52,589 nucleotides of DNA, from NCBI GenBank assembly GCA_017991475.1, contig JAGOQK010000006.1, positions 1-52,589 of the forward strand, in the 5' to 3' direction. This DNA is from Minisyncoccota bacterium. Lineage in GTDB: Bacteria; Patescibacteriota; Minisyncoccia; Phycocordibacterales; PALSA-1337. Under the pieces are notes generated by a model. The model worked only from the letters and a program-made list of their open reading frames with translations. It was not told where the DNA came from and searched no databases. The position numbers and the translations under genes were made by a program. Shown here piece by piece: positions 1 to 7,474 of the stretch (positions are counted from its first letter, which is position 1; each line of letters starts with the position of its first letter).

Positions 1-2613
1 GAGGAGGGTTGTTGAAGCGTTAGCGAAGGTCTGGAGGTTAGTGAAGGTGTTAGCAGTATAGGTCTTTGGGATGGTGGTGGATGCTGCGATGTACGGGTTA
101 ACGAGAGCGTTGGAGTAATAGCGATTGGTTACACCTTCAGTGAGGTTGTCGGTAGACTTGGTGGTGAGCCAGTAGTCAGATGAGGTGGTGGCCCAACTTG
201 TCTGAGAAAAACCTGCAAGATCAGCAAACGTTGGGAGACCAAGCGTTGAGGTCGCAATGGTGCCAACTGCCCCGTTGGTGCCGTAGAGGAGACCATTCAA
301 AGTGCCGATAGAAATACCTCCGGTAAATGTTTGCGCCGGCGCGAACACGTTGGACTCATACGTTTTGGCGATGGTCGTCGATGCGGCGATGTACGCATTC
401 ACGCGATCGTCTGTATAGTAGAGATTAGAACCCTCGGCGAGAGCGTCTGTATTCGTCGCAGAAAAGTATGTATAAAATCTTTCCCCAAAATTTGTAAGAT
501 TATTTGCATTGAGATAGTAACCACCTTCCTGACCGTCAAAGGTGCCACTCCAATCACCGGCCGTTGAGAGAGATATGATGTTGTTAACAATTGATAGCGG
601 AGATGTTGCGGATACTATTCGATTGGCATATGCGGCAGACCACTCCGTAGTCGAAGCGGTGAGAGGAATGATATATCCCGGCGTATTCGAAAACACTCCT
701 GAAACAGAATCATAATCGATACCGTCAATACTTTCAGAAACTGCCAGGCGTGCTCGAGTATTATTGAAGTATAAATTTGAACCTTCAGTGAGGTTGTCGG
801 TAGACTTGGTGGTGAGCCAGTAGTCAGATGAGGTGGTGGCCCAGCGTGACTGTGTCGAATCCCAGTATGCGACTGAGGTGGTCGAGAAGAAATATCCCTT
901 GCCGATGGTATCGAGATATGTCTGGACGCGTGCATCAGTGAAGTAGAGGTTAGCGATACCTTCATCGAGACCATCAGTGGTGGTGGCGTACCAGTTGGAG
1001 AGGGTGAGATATGAGTTGAGTGAGGAGAAGGTTGGGAGCCCAAGTGATGAGGTTGCAATCTGCGCCCATCCTGTCCCCGAAGAATTGCCAATCAAAATCT
1101 GATCTGCAATAACTGAAGAGATTCCGGTACCACCGCGATTTGTAGCAAGCGTACCGTTCCATACCGGCGTGAATGTGTGAGTATCACCTGACGATGTAAT
1201 CGTGAGTCGAAGATTTGCATCTGATGAAGAGGTTGCAAATGTCTGTACTGCTCCCGACTGCGCTGACGAATACTGTGCACCAAGAGATGAAATACCGAGA
1301 CCACTACCGCCCGCATCAACTCCACACGAGAATGAACCTCCACTCCAAATTATTTTGTCACCACTTCCTGCACAATCAGCAAGTCCGGCTCCTGTAATCG
1401 TGCCATTGATGTGTAGATTTCCAACCTCAAGACCATTTGAAATAGTTGATGTGCCTGCACCAGACACAATTACAGTGCCGCCAACTGTGACGTTGCTCGA
1501 GAAAATACCCGTACTTCCAGAGAACGATGAATTGGTAATGGTTGATCCATCGATAGATGTAAGATCGACAACTGAGGAGCCACTTGATCCACCCATACTT
1601 TCGATACTATCGAAAATACGATCTACCTGGAGCTGATTGAAGATCATACTAGCGAGATCAGCAGCCTCAAGGTCAGACACTCTTTGTGCAAGCGAAGGAT
1701 CAGTCTGGTTTACAATCGTCGTTTGCGGCTGAGCTACAACTCTTTCAACCACCCTAACTATGACCGGTGATGTTGCGGTCTCGTTTGAGATCGCTGCCGG
1801 TGAAACTGCTGCAGGCTTCGACACTACCTGAGTCTGAACAACCGGCTTGATAGCATCCTGTGAAGGAACGATAACAAACGCGGACGATCCCGATACAGAA
1901 CACCACTCGCTTCCCCCAAAGAGAACTGATGCAAATCCACATCCCACACTACTCCAAACACTTGCAGTCATTTGTGTATTCCTGCCTTTTGAAAAAGTTC
2001 CAACAGCTGATTGAGATAGTGTCGAGATAGTACCTGAAGGAAGCACCGCACCAAATACTCCAACCGCAAAAAGAACAAGGGGTAGGATCACCGCCATCAT
2101 ATGACGAGTTGTTGGTACATAGCCAGAGAAGGAACTCAATGCACGATTCTTGATTTGAACAACGGCCTTCTGAGCAGCGGGCGACCTGAGCTTAACATCG
2201 ACAGAATCCAGAACCTTCTGATTTGAAAGCGTGGCCAAGTGTCCTTTCACAGCTTTTTGAAGCTCAGGAAGAGCTGCTCCAGCATCAGCAACATAGGTGA
2301 TGCCGACGGCCTTCTCAAGAGGAATCGACACAGAAGCAGGACTGGTCTGTACTCGTGATGCGGCCTTGGCAGCCTGATTCTCAGCATAGAGCACGGCCTG
2401 CGCATGAGCCGCTTGAGCGACGCCCGAATCAATAGAATTCTTGTAGGCTGAAAGAGACTCCCGATCGATGAACCACGTGCGTCCAATCATGCGGGCAGCG
2501 ACTTTTCCTCCGCGGCACAATTGTCCCACGTAATCCTTTGTGTACTTGGTTATCTCGGCAGCTCGGCCAACCGAGATGAACTCTCTTCCTTCGATAATGA
2601 TTGAATCTTTCAT
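1..2613 (-). CDS. Membrane-anchored surface protein with N-terminal HTH and tail-fibre-like repeats (3' end beyond window)
   Basis: An open frame of 871 codons runs from ATG at 2613 off the left edge. Residues about 10-58 resemble a MerR/excisionase-type helix-turn-helix. A hydrophobic segment at about 172-192 looks like a single membrane anchor. It is followed by a Pro/Val/Ala-rich stretch, a short coiled-coil-like segment and a long Ser/Thr/Gly/Asn-rich repetitive region. At least four degenerate copies of a repeat with the pattern D-x-L-x-E-G-x-x-N-L-Y-[FY]-x-x-x-R occur near 80-160, 380-455, 745-805 and 910-980; similar repeats occur in phage tail fibres. The architecture implies a cytoplasmic HTH and a large extracellular part, probably an adhesin. 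Two further ATGs lie just upstream (2620, 2617) but in other frames. The function of the HTH is unknown. Confidence 0.8.
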   Translation of the reverse strand, partial: MKDSIIIEGREFISVGRAAEITKYTKDYVGQLCRGGKVAARMIGRTWFIDRESLSAYKNSIDSGVAQAAHAQAVLYAENQAAKAASRVQTSPASVSIPLEKAVGITYVADAGAALPELQKAVKGHLATLSNQKVLDSVDVKLRSPAAQKAVVQIKNRALSSFSGYVPTTRHMMAVILPLVLFAVGVFGAVLPSGTISTLSQSAVGTFSKGRNTQMTASVWSSVGCGFASVLFGGSEWCSVSGSSAFVIVPSQDAIKPVVQTQVVSKPAAVSPAAISNETATSPVIVRVVERVVAQPQTTIVNQTDPSLAQRVSDLEAADLASMIFNQLQVDRIFDSIESMGGSSGSSVVDLTSIDGSTITNSSFSGSTGIFSSNVTVGGTVIVSGAGTSTISNGLEVGNLHINGTITGAGLADCAGSGDKIIWSGGSFSCGVDAGGSGLGISSLGAQYSSAQSGAVQTFATSSSDANLRLTITSSGDTHTFTPVWNGTLATNRGGTGISSVIADQILIGNSSGTGWAQIATSSLGLPTFSSLNSYLTLSNWYATTTDGLDEGIANLYFTDARVQTYLDTIGKGYFFSTTSVAYWDSTQSRWATTSSDYWLTTKSTDNLTEGSNLYFNNTRARLAVSESIDGIDYDSVSGVFSNTPGYIIPLTASTTEWSAAYANRIVSATSPLSIVNNIISLSTAGDWSGTFDGQEGGYYLNANNLTNFGERFYTYFSATNTDALAEGSNLYYTDDRVNAYIAASTTIAKTYESNVFAPAQTFTGGISIGTLNGLLYGTNGAVGTIATSTLGLPTFADLAGFSQTSWATTSSDYWLTTKSTDNLTEGVTNRYYSNALVNPYIAASTTIPKTYTANTFTNLQTFANASTTLL
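133..195. repeat. 63-bp direct repeat, copy 1
   Basis: Identical over 63 bases to 781-843. It encodes a 21-residue block inside the surface protein beginning W-A-T-T-S-S-D-Y-W. Exact nucleotide identity, beside repeats that are degenerate elsewhere, points to recent duplication or gene conversion within the gene. Confidence 0.9.
781..843. repeat. 63-bp direct repeat, copy 2
   Basis: Second exact copy of the block at 133-195, in the same reading frame of the surface protein. Recombination between the copies would delete or duplicate about 648 bp (216 codons) without shifting the frame. Confidence 0.9.
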
Positions 2614-2621
2614 TCATCATA

Positions 2622-2630
2622 AGTATAGCA
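2622..2630 (-). promoter_or_regulatory. Extended -10 promoter of the surface protein gene
   Basis: Read on the minus strand this is TGC followed by TATACT, an extended -10 element. Eight bases separate it from the ATG at 2613, so the mRNA would have a leader of zero to two bases. No clear -35 hexamer is visible. Confidence 0.5.
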
Positions 2631-2927
2631 ATCAATCACCTACAAAATCTCTGTGGATAGCACTATTATCACACTTCAAAAAATAAAAACCCTATATCGC
2701 ATTTTATGAGGTCATTTTTTACAAATTCATATTCTTTTGATCACCATACCACTCCATTGCCGCAATGTGATATGGATCAATACTATATATGCATGTGAAT
2801 CCAACTTACTTATAACATTACTAATCTATTTTATACCTTACTATTCTTATCCACACTTTATACATAGTTTATCAATGTTTACTAATGTTATACTAGCGGA
2901 GTACTTATAAAGTATTACTGCATTAAC
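2631..2927. other. AT-rich divergent intergenic region
   Basis: This is the gap between two divergent HTH-encoding genes. It is strongly AT-rich and holds no convincing ORF. An imperfect palindrome spans 2739-2778 (GATCACCATA pairing with TATGGATC, around CATTGC-C-GCAATG) and could be an operator or hairpin. A TATACT at 2889-2894 is the best -10 candidate for the rightward gene, but its -35 is poor. Confidence 0.4.
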
Positions 2928-3188
2928 ATGACTAACGAATCAAAAATTGTTACGATTAAGCAGGCATCACGAATGCTCGGAGTGACCCCCCTTACACTCC
3001 GTAACTGGGATAACAAGGGAAAGCTCAAGGCACTTAGACACCCGCTCAATAACTACCGCGTTTACAAGCGTGAGGATATTGAGAAGCTTCTTGAGGATAT
3101 TGGCAAGAATCAATCTCCTGATCGCCCCAAGAGGACTCCGAGGAAAGGGATTCGAAAACTTCAAGTTAAACACCTCGATCGTGACTAG
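2928..3188 (+). CDS. Small MerR/excisionase-like DNA-binding protein
   Basis: An 86-residue protein. Residues 7-55 form a winged-helix domain of the MerR/HTH_17 kind: the run V-T-I-K-Q-A-S-R-M-L-G-V-T is a classic first helix-turn-helix, followed by L-R-N-W and N-N-Y-R-V-Y in the wing. The C-terminal 30 residues are basic (K/R-rich) and probably disordered. There is no effector domain, so it resembles an excisionase or a minimal regulator. It diverges from the surface-protein gene, which itself starts with a similar HTH, and ends at its own terminator before gatB. There is no clear ribosome binding site. Target and function are unknown. Confidence 0.75.
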   Translation: MTNESKIVTIKQASRMLGVTPLTLRNWDNKGKLKALRHPLNNYRVYKREDIEKLLEDIGKNQSPDRPKRTPRKGIRKLQVKHLDRD

Positions 3189-3192
3189 GAGA

Positions 3193-3218
3193 AAGCCCCT
3201 GAGCCAGGGGCTTTTTTT
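3193..3218 (+). terminator. Rho-independent terminator after the HTH gene
   Basis: An 8-bp stem, AAGCCCCT with AGGGGCTT, has a five-base loop and is followed by a run of T. It lies 4 bp after the stop codon of the 2928-3188 gene and separates it from gatB. Confidence 0.85.
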
Positions 3219-3244
3219 AATCTATTCCCGCGTCTTGATTCTGA

Positions 3245-3271
3245 TTGAAATCCCCTCTCTTTTCATATACT
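3245..3271 (+). promoter_or_regulatory. Candidate promoter of gatB
   Basis: TTGAAA, a 15-base spacer and TATACT (3266-3271) lie 11 bases before the ATG at 3283. The spacer is short. An overlapping CTATAG would put the start site even closer to the ATG. Either way the leader is only a few bases and no Shine-Dalgarno sequence is present. Confidence 0.45.
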
Positions 3272-3282
3272 ATAGACGCATC

Positions 3283-4791
3283 ATGACTGACCAGGAATAT
3301 ATAGCAACAATAGGACTTGAGATACACGCGGAGCTCGCTACGAACTCCAAGATGTTCTGTTCATGCAGGAATGATCCAGACGAGGAGACCCCGAACAAAA
3401 ATGTCTGCTCCATCTGTCTCGGACATCCAGGCACCCTCCCTGTTCTGAATAAGGAGGCGATCAACCATGTTCTTAAAATGGGTGTTGCACTCGGCGGCAC
3501 ACTCGCCGACTTCACCGAGTGGGACCGCAAGAATTATTTTTATCCTGATATTCCAAAAGGTTACCAGATCAGTCAGTACAAGTACCCTCTCGTGTCGGGC
3601 GGCTCACTCGCGGGCGTCGAGCTCGAGCGTATCCATCTGGAAGAAGACACTGCACAATCAACCCATGACACCCACCAGAAGAGTCTCGTGAACTTCAACC
3701 GTGCAGGTGTCCCCCTCATGGAACTCGTAACCAAGCCTGTCATTCATGACGGTGCGACCGCCGTCAGATTTGCTGGCGAACTCCAGCTCCTCCTCCGCTA
3801 TCTCGGCGCAGGTGAAGCGAACATGGAAAAGGGTGAGATGCGCATCGAGGCCAATATTTCTGTCGCCTCCCCTGCTGATACAGCTGCGGGTAAGTTTGGT
3901 ACAAAAACAGAAGTCAAAAATCTTAACTCATTCCGTTCTGTCGAAAAAGCGATTGAGTATGAGATCGAGCGTCAGTCTGAGTTACTCCGCGAAGGTGGTA
4001 AAGTTATTCAAGAAACACGAGGCTGGGACGATGGTAAATCTGAAACCTATTCTCAGAGGAAAAAGGAAAGCTCACATGACTATCGCTACTTCCCTGATCC
4101 TGATATACCAAAGCTGAAGCTTTCGGAGATTCCAGAATTTTCTATTGAGAATCTCAAAAAGGAGCTTCCTGAACTCCCTTGGATCAAGCGTGAGCGCTTC
4201 GCAAAAGACTTCGGTATGACTGAAAAGGAGGTTGCTGTGTTCGTCGAGTCACCTGAAGCCGCGGATTATTATGAACAAGTGGTGAGTTACTTTGCCGCGG
4301 GCGATTCAAAATCGATTAAATTGGCCACGAACTACGTACTTACTGATTACTTGAAGCTTGTAAAAGATACGACGGCAGCTGCCCGAAGTGCCGAGATAAC
4401 CATGGAAAATAAGGCTTCCGGCATTCTTGAAGCGACCCCTTCCCTGCTCTGGAGTCTCTCCCCTTCCGTCTTCGCCGAGCTCATCGGCATGATCAATGCA
4501 GGCGAGCTCTCGTCTCGTGGAGCCAAGGATCTGCTCAAAATCCTCTTCACCGAGAAGGGTATCTCCGCCAAGAAAACGGCTGAGGCTAAGGGTCTTATCC
4601 AGAAGAATGACCCTTCCGCTCTCATTCCAGCTATCGAACAAGTGCTTGCCGACAATCCGAAGGCTATTGCGGAGTACAAAGCTGGCAAGCTTCCTTCTCT
4701 CCAGTTCCTCGTCGGTATGGCTATGAAGGCGACAAAAGGTGCAGGTAATCCGGAGATGATCAAGAAGATCATCGTCGAGAAGTTGGGATAA
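3283..4791 (+). CDS. gatB: Aspartyl/glutamyl-tRNA amidotransferase subunit B
   Basis: A 502-residue protein matching the full-length GatB family. It is the tRNA-binding/kinase subunit of GatCAB, which converts Glu-tRNA(Gln) and Asp-tRNA(Asn) to the amidated forms in the cytoplasm. The N-terminus shows G-L-E-I-H (residues 11-15) and a zinc-knuckle-like set C26, C28, C42, C45. The C-terminal ~150 residues form the helical GatB/YqeY tail. The ATG at 3283 is chosen because homologues begin just before the G-L-E-I-H motif; the frame stays open upstream to 3070 only because it reads through the preceding gene and terminator. gatA and gatC are not in the window. Confidence 0.95.
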   Translation: MTDQEYIATIGLEIHAELATNSKMFCSCRNDPDEETPNKNVCSICLGHPGTLPVLNKEAINHVLKMGVALGGTLADFTEWDRKNYFYPDIPKGYQISQYKYPLVSGGSLAGVELERIHLEEDTAQSTHDTHQKSLVNFNRAGVPLMELVTKPVIHDGATAVRFAGELQLLLRYLGAGEANMEKGEMRIEANISVASPADTAAGKFGTKTEVKNLNSFRSVEKAIEYEIERQSELLREGGKVIQETRGWDDGKSETYSQRKKESSHDYRYFPDPDIPKLKLSEIPEFSIENLKKELPELPWIKRERFAKDFGMTEKEVAVFVESPEAADYYEQVVSYFAAGDSKSIKLATNYVLTDYLKLVKDTTAAARSAEITMENKASGILEATPSLLWSLSPSVFAELIGMINAGELSSRGAKDLLKILFTEKGISAKKTAEAKGLIQKNDPSALIPAIEQVLADNPKAIAEYKAGKLPSLQFLVGMAMKATKGAGNPEMIKKIIVEKLG

Positions 4792-4822
4792 GGGATCATG
4801 GAACATCGACACTGGTATTAGC

Positions 4823-4858
4823 TAAAAATAAAACCTCCGTATGGAGGTTTTATTTTTA
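4823..4858. terminator. Bidirectional terminator between gatB and obg
   Basis: The hairpin AAAACCTCC-GTAT-GGAGGTTTT is flanked by A-rich sequence on the left and T-rich sequence on the right, so it can terminate both the rightward gatB and the leftward obg transcript. Confidence 0.85.
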
Positions 4859-4865
4859 TTTGAGA

Positions 4866-5840
4866 CTACCCCTGTAGCCTTGTCACAATCTCCTCCCCTA
4901 TCTTCTTGACCGAAGCATCATCCAGTATCGAGACCTCCAGTATCTCCTTACCATACTTCTCCAGAGCCTTGCGGGCAACTTTGACCGCTTCAGCATCCAC
5001 GAGATCTGTCTTCGTCAAAATAATAACCTCCTTTTTATCCGTAAGACCCTGTCCGTACTTTTCCAATTCCTTGCGAATAGTCGCATAGACCTCCTCGATC
5101 TTATCAGCAGGATTCTCGAGAGAGACGAGATGAAAGAGCGCCTTCGTCCTCTTCACGTGTTTCAAGAATTTATGTCCGAGACCCTTGCCTTCTGAAGCAC
5201 CTTCGATGAGACCAGGAATATCAGCGAGCACATATCCGTGAAGCGCACCAAGGTTCGGATCGAGTGTCGTGAAGGCATAACTGCCCACCTTGGCATTGGC
5301 ACGTGTCAACACATTCAAGAGACTCGACTTGCCTGCGTTCGGCAGACCGATGAATCCCGCATCTGCGATCAGGTTGAGCTCAACGGTGAAGTCGGCCTCC
5401 TCGCCAATCATGCCATCAGTAGACTGTTCAGGCTTCACATTGGTCGATGCCTTGAAGTGTTCATTGCCGAGTCCACCGCGACCTCCGTGGAGTATCTTGG
5501 AGACCTGACCATCCTCGATGAGCTCAACCTCACGGCCACTCTGCGTATTCTTGATCATCGAGCCGATCGGGAGCTCGACATAGATATCCTCACCAGCACT
5601 TCCCTGCCTGCTCCAATTCTCGCCTGCGTTACCATCGGTCGCACGGAACTGCTTGACCGAGCGATGTCGAGCAAGAATATTGATATCGCGGACCGCACGG
5701 ACATAGACATCACCCCCAGGGCCGCCGTTGCCTCCAGCTGCTCCGGCATACTCCTTACCCTTCTCATGGCGCCATCGCACCACGCCTGTGCCGCCATTTC
5801 CCGCTTTTGCGTGGAATGTTATTTCGTCAATGAATGCCAT
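4866..5840 (-). CDS. obg: GTPase Obg/CgtA, short form
   Basis: A 324-residue Obg GTPase involved in 50S ribosome assembly and stress signalling. Residues 1-158 form the glycine-rich Obg fold. The G domain follows: G1 G-L-P-N-A-G-K-S (165-172), G2 T-T (191-192), G3 D-I-P-G (207-210), G4 T-K-T-D (276-279). The protein ends right after the G domain, so the OCT C-terminal domain of many Obg proteins is missing. The start at 5840 gives the canonical M-A-F-I-D-E N-terminus; the frame extends upstream but only through the preceding gene. It begins 4 bp after the AI-2E-family gene, indicating co-transcription. Confidence 0.94.
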   Translation of the reverse strand: MAFIDEITFHAKAGNGGTGVVRWRHEKGKEYAGAAGGNGGPGGDVYVRAVRDINILARHRSVKQFRATDGNAGENWSRQGSAGEDIYVELPIGSMIKNTQSGREVELIEDGQVSKILHGGRGGLGNEHFKASTNVKPEQSTDGMIGEEADFTVELNLIADAGFIGLPNAGKSSLLNVLTRANAKVGSYAFTTLDPNLGALHGYVLADIPGLIEGASEGKGLGHKFLKHVKRTKALFHLVSLENPADKIEEVYATIRKELEKYGQGLTDKKEVIILTKTDLVDAEAVKVARKALEKYGKEILEVSILDDASVKKIGEEIVTRLQG

Positions 5841-5844
5841 ATGA

Positions 5845-6900
5845 TTATTCTGTTTTTCTACCAGTCGCCGTCCTGTATATCTCGAGAAGTGAGAAGAGGA
5901 ACGCGAGGATGATCGGGCCGAGCACAAATCCTATCGGGCCAAAGAATGAGAGGCCACCAAGAACCGATACGAGGACCATGAACGGGTGAACCTTCATCGT
6001 CCTATTCATGAAGATCGGACCGAGGAAATTGTCGATGAGACCAACGGCAAGCAATCCCCAGATGAGGAGACCGATAGCAGGATTGGTCATGCCAGTAAGG
6101 AGGAGGTACGCGATACCAGGAATAATAACGAGCGAGGTACCGACACCAGGGATGAGTGCTGCTATGGCAGCCACGAAGCCCCAAAGCGCTGGGCTCGGCA
6201 CTCCGAATATCCAGAAGCCAAGACCGACGAGGATACCCTGTATAATACCGACGAAGATGGATCCTGCGAATATTGCGTATATAGCACGCTGCATCTTGCG
6301 CATAATCTTCTCATCATCTGCGTCACCAAGCGGTGAAAGAGCGATGATCTGTCGCTTGAGCTCACGACCATCACGCAGGAAGTAGAAGAGTGCGAGAAGC
6401 ATAACAAATCCGTTGAAAGCCAAGAGCGCAACGCTGGTGAATACCCTATCGAGGTTAGCAAATGCCCATTCCAAGCCCTTCTGGAGAATTGCCGTGATAT
6501 TGAAAGAATCAAACGAATAGTCAGGATAGATGCTGTAAATCTTGAGCGTCAGCACATCTGAGAATGAATTGAGGGTACTGATGAACTCTGATCGTCCACC
6601 CTCATCGATGAGGTAGCCGTACATGGTCTGGATTTCAGAATATATTTTACCGACAATCAAAAGTGCAGGGACGAGTACAATGGCTGCGATTATGATAAGC
6701 GTCAAAAAAGCTGCGAGGCTCGAACGCTCGCGATCTTTGAAGAGCTTGGCTTGCACTTTGCGGTGAAGTGGACCGAACACAACGGACAGCGCCGCAGCGA
6801 GAACTATCGGCGTGAGAAATGGCAAGAACATGAGTACCGCCAGCGTAAGGACGGCAAAAAGAAGGCCGTAGAAGAAATAATTAGGAGTACCGTTTATCAT
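5845..6900 (-). CDS. AI-2E family transporter (PerM/YdiK-like membrane protein)
   Basis: A 351-residue integral membrane protein with several hydrophobic segments, two at the N-terminus (about 10-45) and a dense set from about 60 onward. The region L-I-P-G-V-G-T-S-L near residue 240 and the closing F-G-P-I-G-F-V-L-G-P-I are typical of the AI-2E/PerM family. Members have been linked to autoinducer-2 export or ion transport; the substrate here cannot be told from sequence. It is the first gene of a leftward pair with obg, 4 bp apart. Its own promoter sits directly against the ATG. Confidence 0.88.
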   Translation of the reverse strand: MINGTPNYFFYGLLFAVLTLAVLMFLPFLTPIVLAAALSVVFGPLHRKVQAKLFKDRERSSLAAFLTLIIIAAIVLVPALLIVGKIYSEIQTMYGYLIDEGGRSEFISTLNSFSDVLTLKIYSIYPDYSFDSFNITAILQKGLEWAFANLDRVFTSVALLAFNGFVMLLALFYFLRDGRELKRQIIALSPLGDADDEKIMRKMQRAIYAIFAGSIFVGIIQGILVGLGFWIFGVPSPALWGFVAAIAALIPGVGTSLVIIPGIAYLLLTGMTNPAIGLLIWGLLAVGLIDNFLGPIFMNRTMKVHPFMVLVSVLGGLSFFGPIGFVLGPIILAFLFSLLEIYRTATGRKTE

Positions 6901-6906
6901 AGCATC

Positions 6907-6915
6907 ACTGTACCA
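6907..6915 (-). promoter_or_regulatory. Extended -10 promoter of the AI-2E/obg operon
   Basis: The minus strand reads TGG then TACAGT, with six bases before the ATG at 6900. This implies a leaderless transcript. The -35 region is unremarkable. Confidence 0.5.
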
Positions 6916-6973
6916 TGGTTATCCGATAAAGGAAAGAAATCTGCTAAGGCACGGGCATTCTGAGACACCTCGT

Positions 6974-7468
6974 CTACAGATCAACGACCTCGTCGAGCTT
7001 TTCCTCAATGATTTTTGCGGAATATTCGGCAGTAGACGGCTGGTCGAAAAGGAATCGTCCCGTGAATTTCTTGCCCTGAATAACCATCGGCAACCAATAG
7101 CGATCATCCGACCACATATCATCAAAAGGTATCTTATTGATATCGAACCACTGCGGCCTCATCTCATCACTTTCGACTGGGTCACCCGAGAATTTCGTCG
7201 CACTGAAGATGTGTACTTCCATGACTTTTGAATCATTCTGGAACTCAAACTCGAGAATGCCGACCTTCTTGATATCCAAAGGATTGATTCCCGCTTCTTC
7301 GCGTACCTCTCGTGCAGCGGCCGCATCAATAGCTTCACCTATTTCTACTTTACCACCGAACCCATTCCAGCGACCTACTCCAAAACCTTTCTTCTTCATA
7401 CCAAGAAGGATCTTCCCATCCTGATGGATCATGCAGAGCGTGAAGAGTTTTCGCGGCTTCTGTTCCAT
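6974..7468 (-). CDS. Nudix hydrolase, MTH1/MutT-like
   Basis: A 164-residue Nudix hydrolase. The Nudix box G-x5-E-x7-R-E-U-x-E-E-x-G-U fits exactly at residues 39-61 (G39, E45, R53-E54, E57-E58, G60). The preceding segment L-G-M-K-K-K-G-F-G-x-G-R-W-N-G-F-G-G-K closely follows that of mammalian MTH1 (NUDT1), which hydrolyses 8-oxo-dGTP and related oxidised nucleotides. Sanitisation of the nucleotide pool is therefore the likely role, though this subfamily also includes enzymes with other substrates. The start codon lies 6 bp after the secA stop, so it is probably translated from the secA mRNA. Confidence 0.9.
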   Translation of the reverse strand: MEQKPRKLFTLCMIHQDGKILLGMKKKGFGVGRWNGFGGKVEIGEAIDAAAAREVREEAGINPLDIKKVGILEFEFQNDSKVMEVHIFSATKFSGDPVESDEMRPQWFDINKIPFDDMWSDDRYWLPMVIQGKKFTGRFLFDQPSTAEYSAKIIEEKLDEVVDL

Positions 7469-7474
7469 ATAGTT

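Noticed and set aside
3070-3282. N-terminal extension of gatB
   Set aside because: It overlaps the HTH gene and crosses its terminator; homologues start at the equivalent of 3283.
5238-5912. 224-codon open frame on the + strand
   Set aside because: Antisense to obg and the end of the AI-2E gene; composition is that of a shadow frame.
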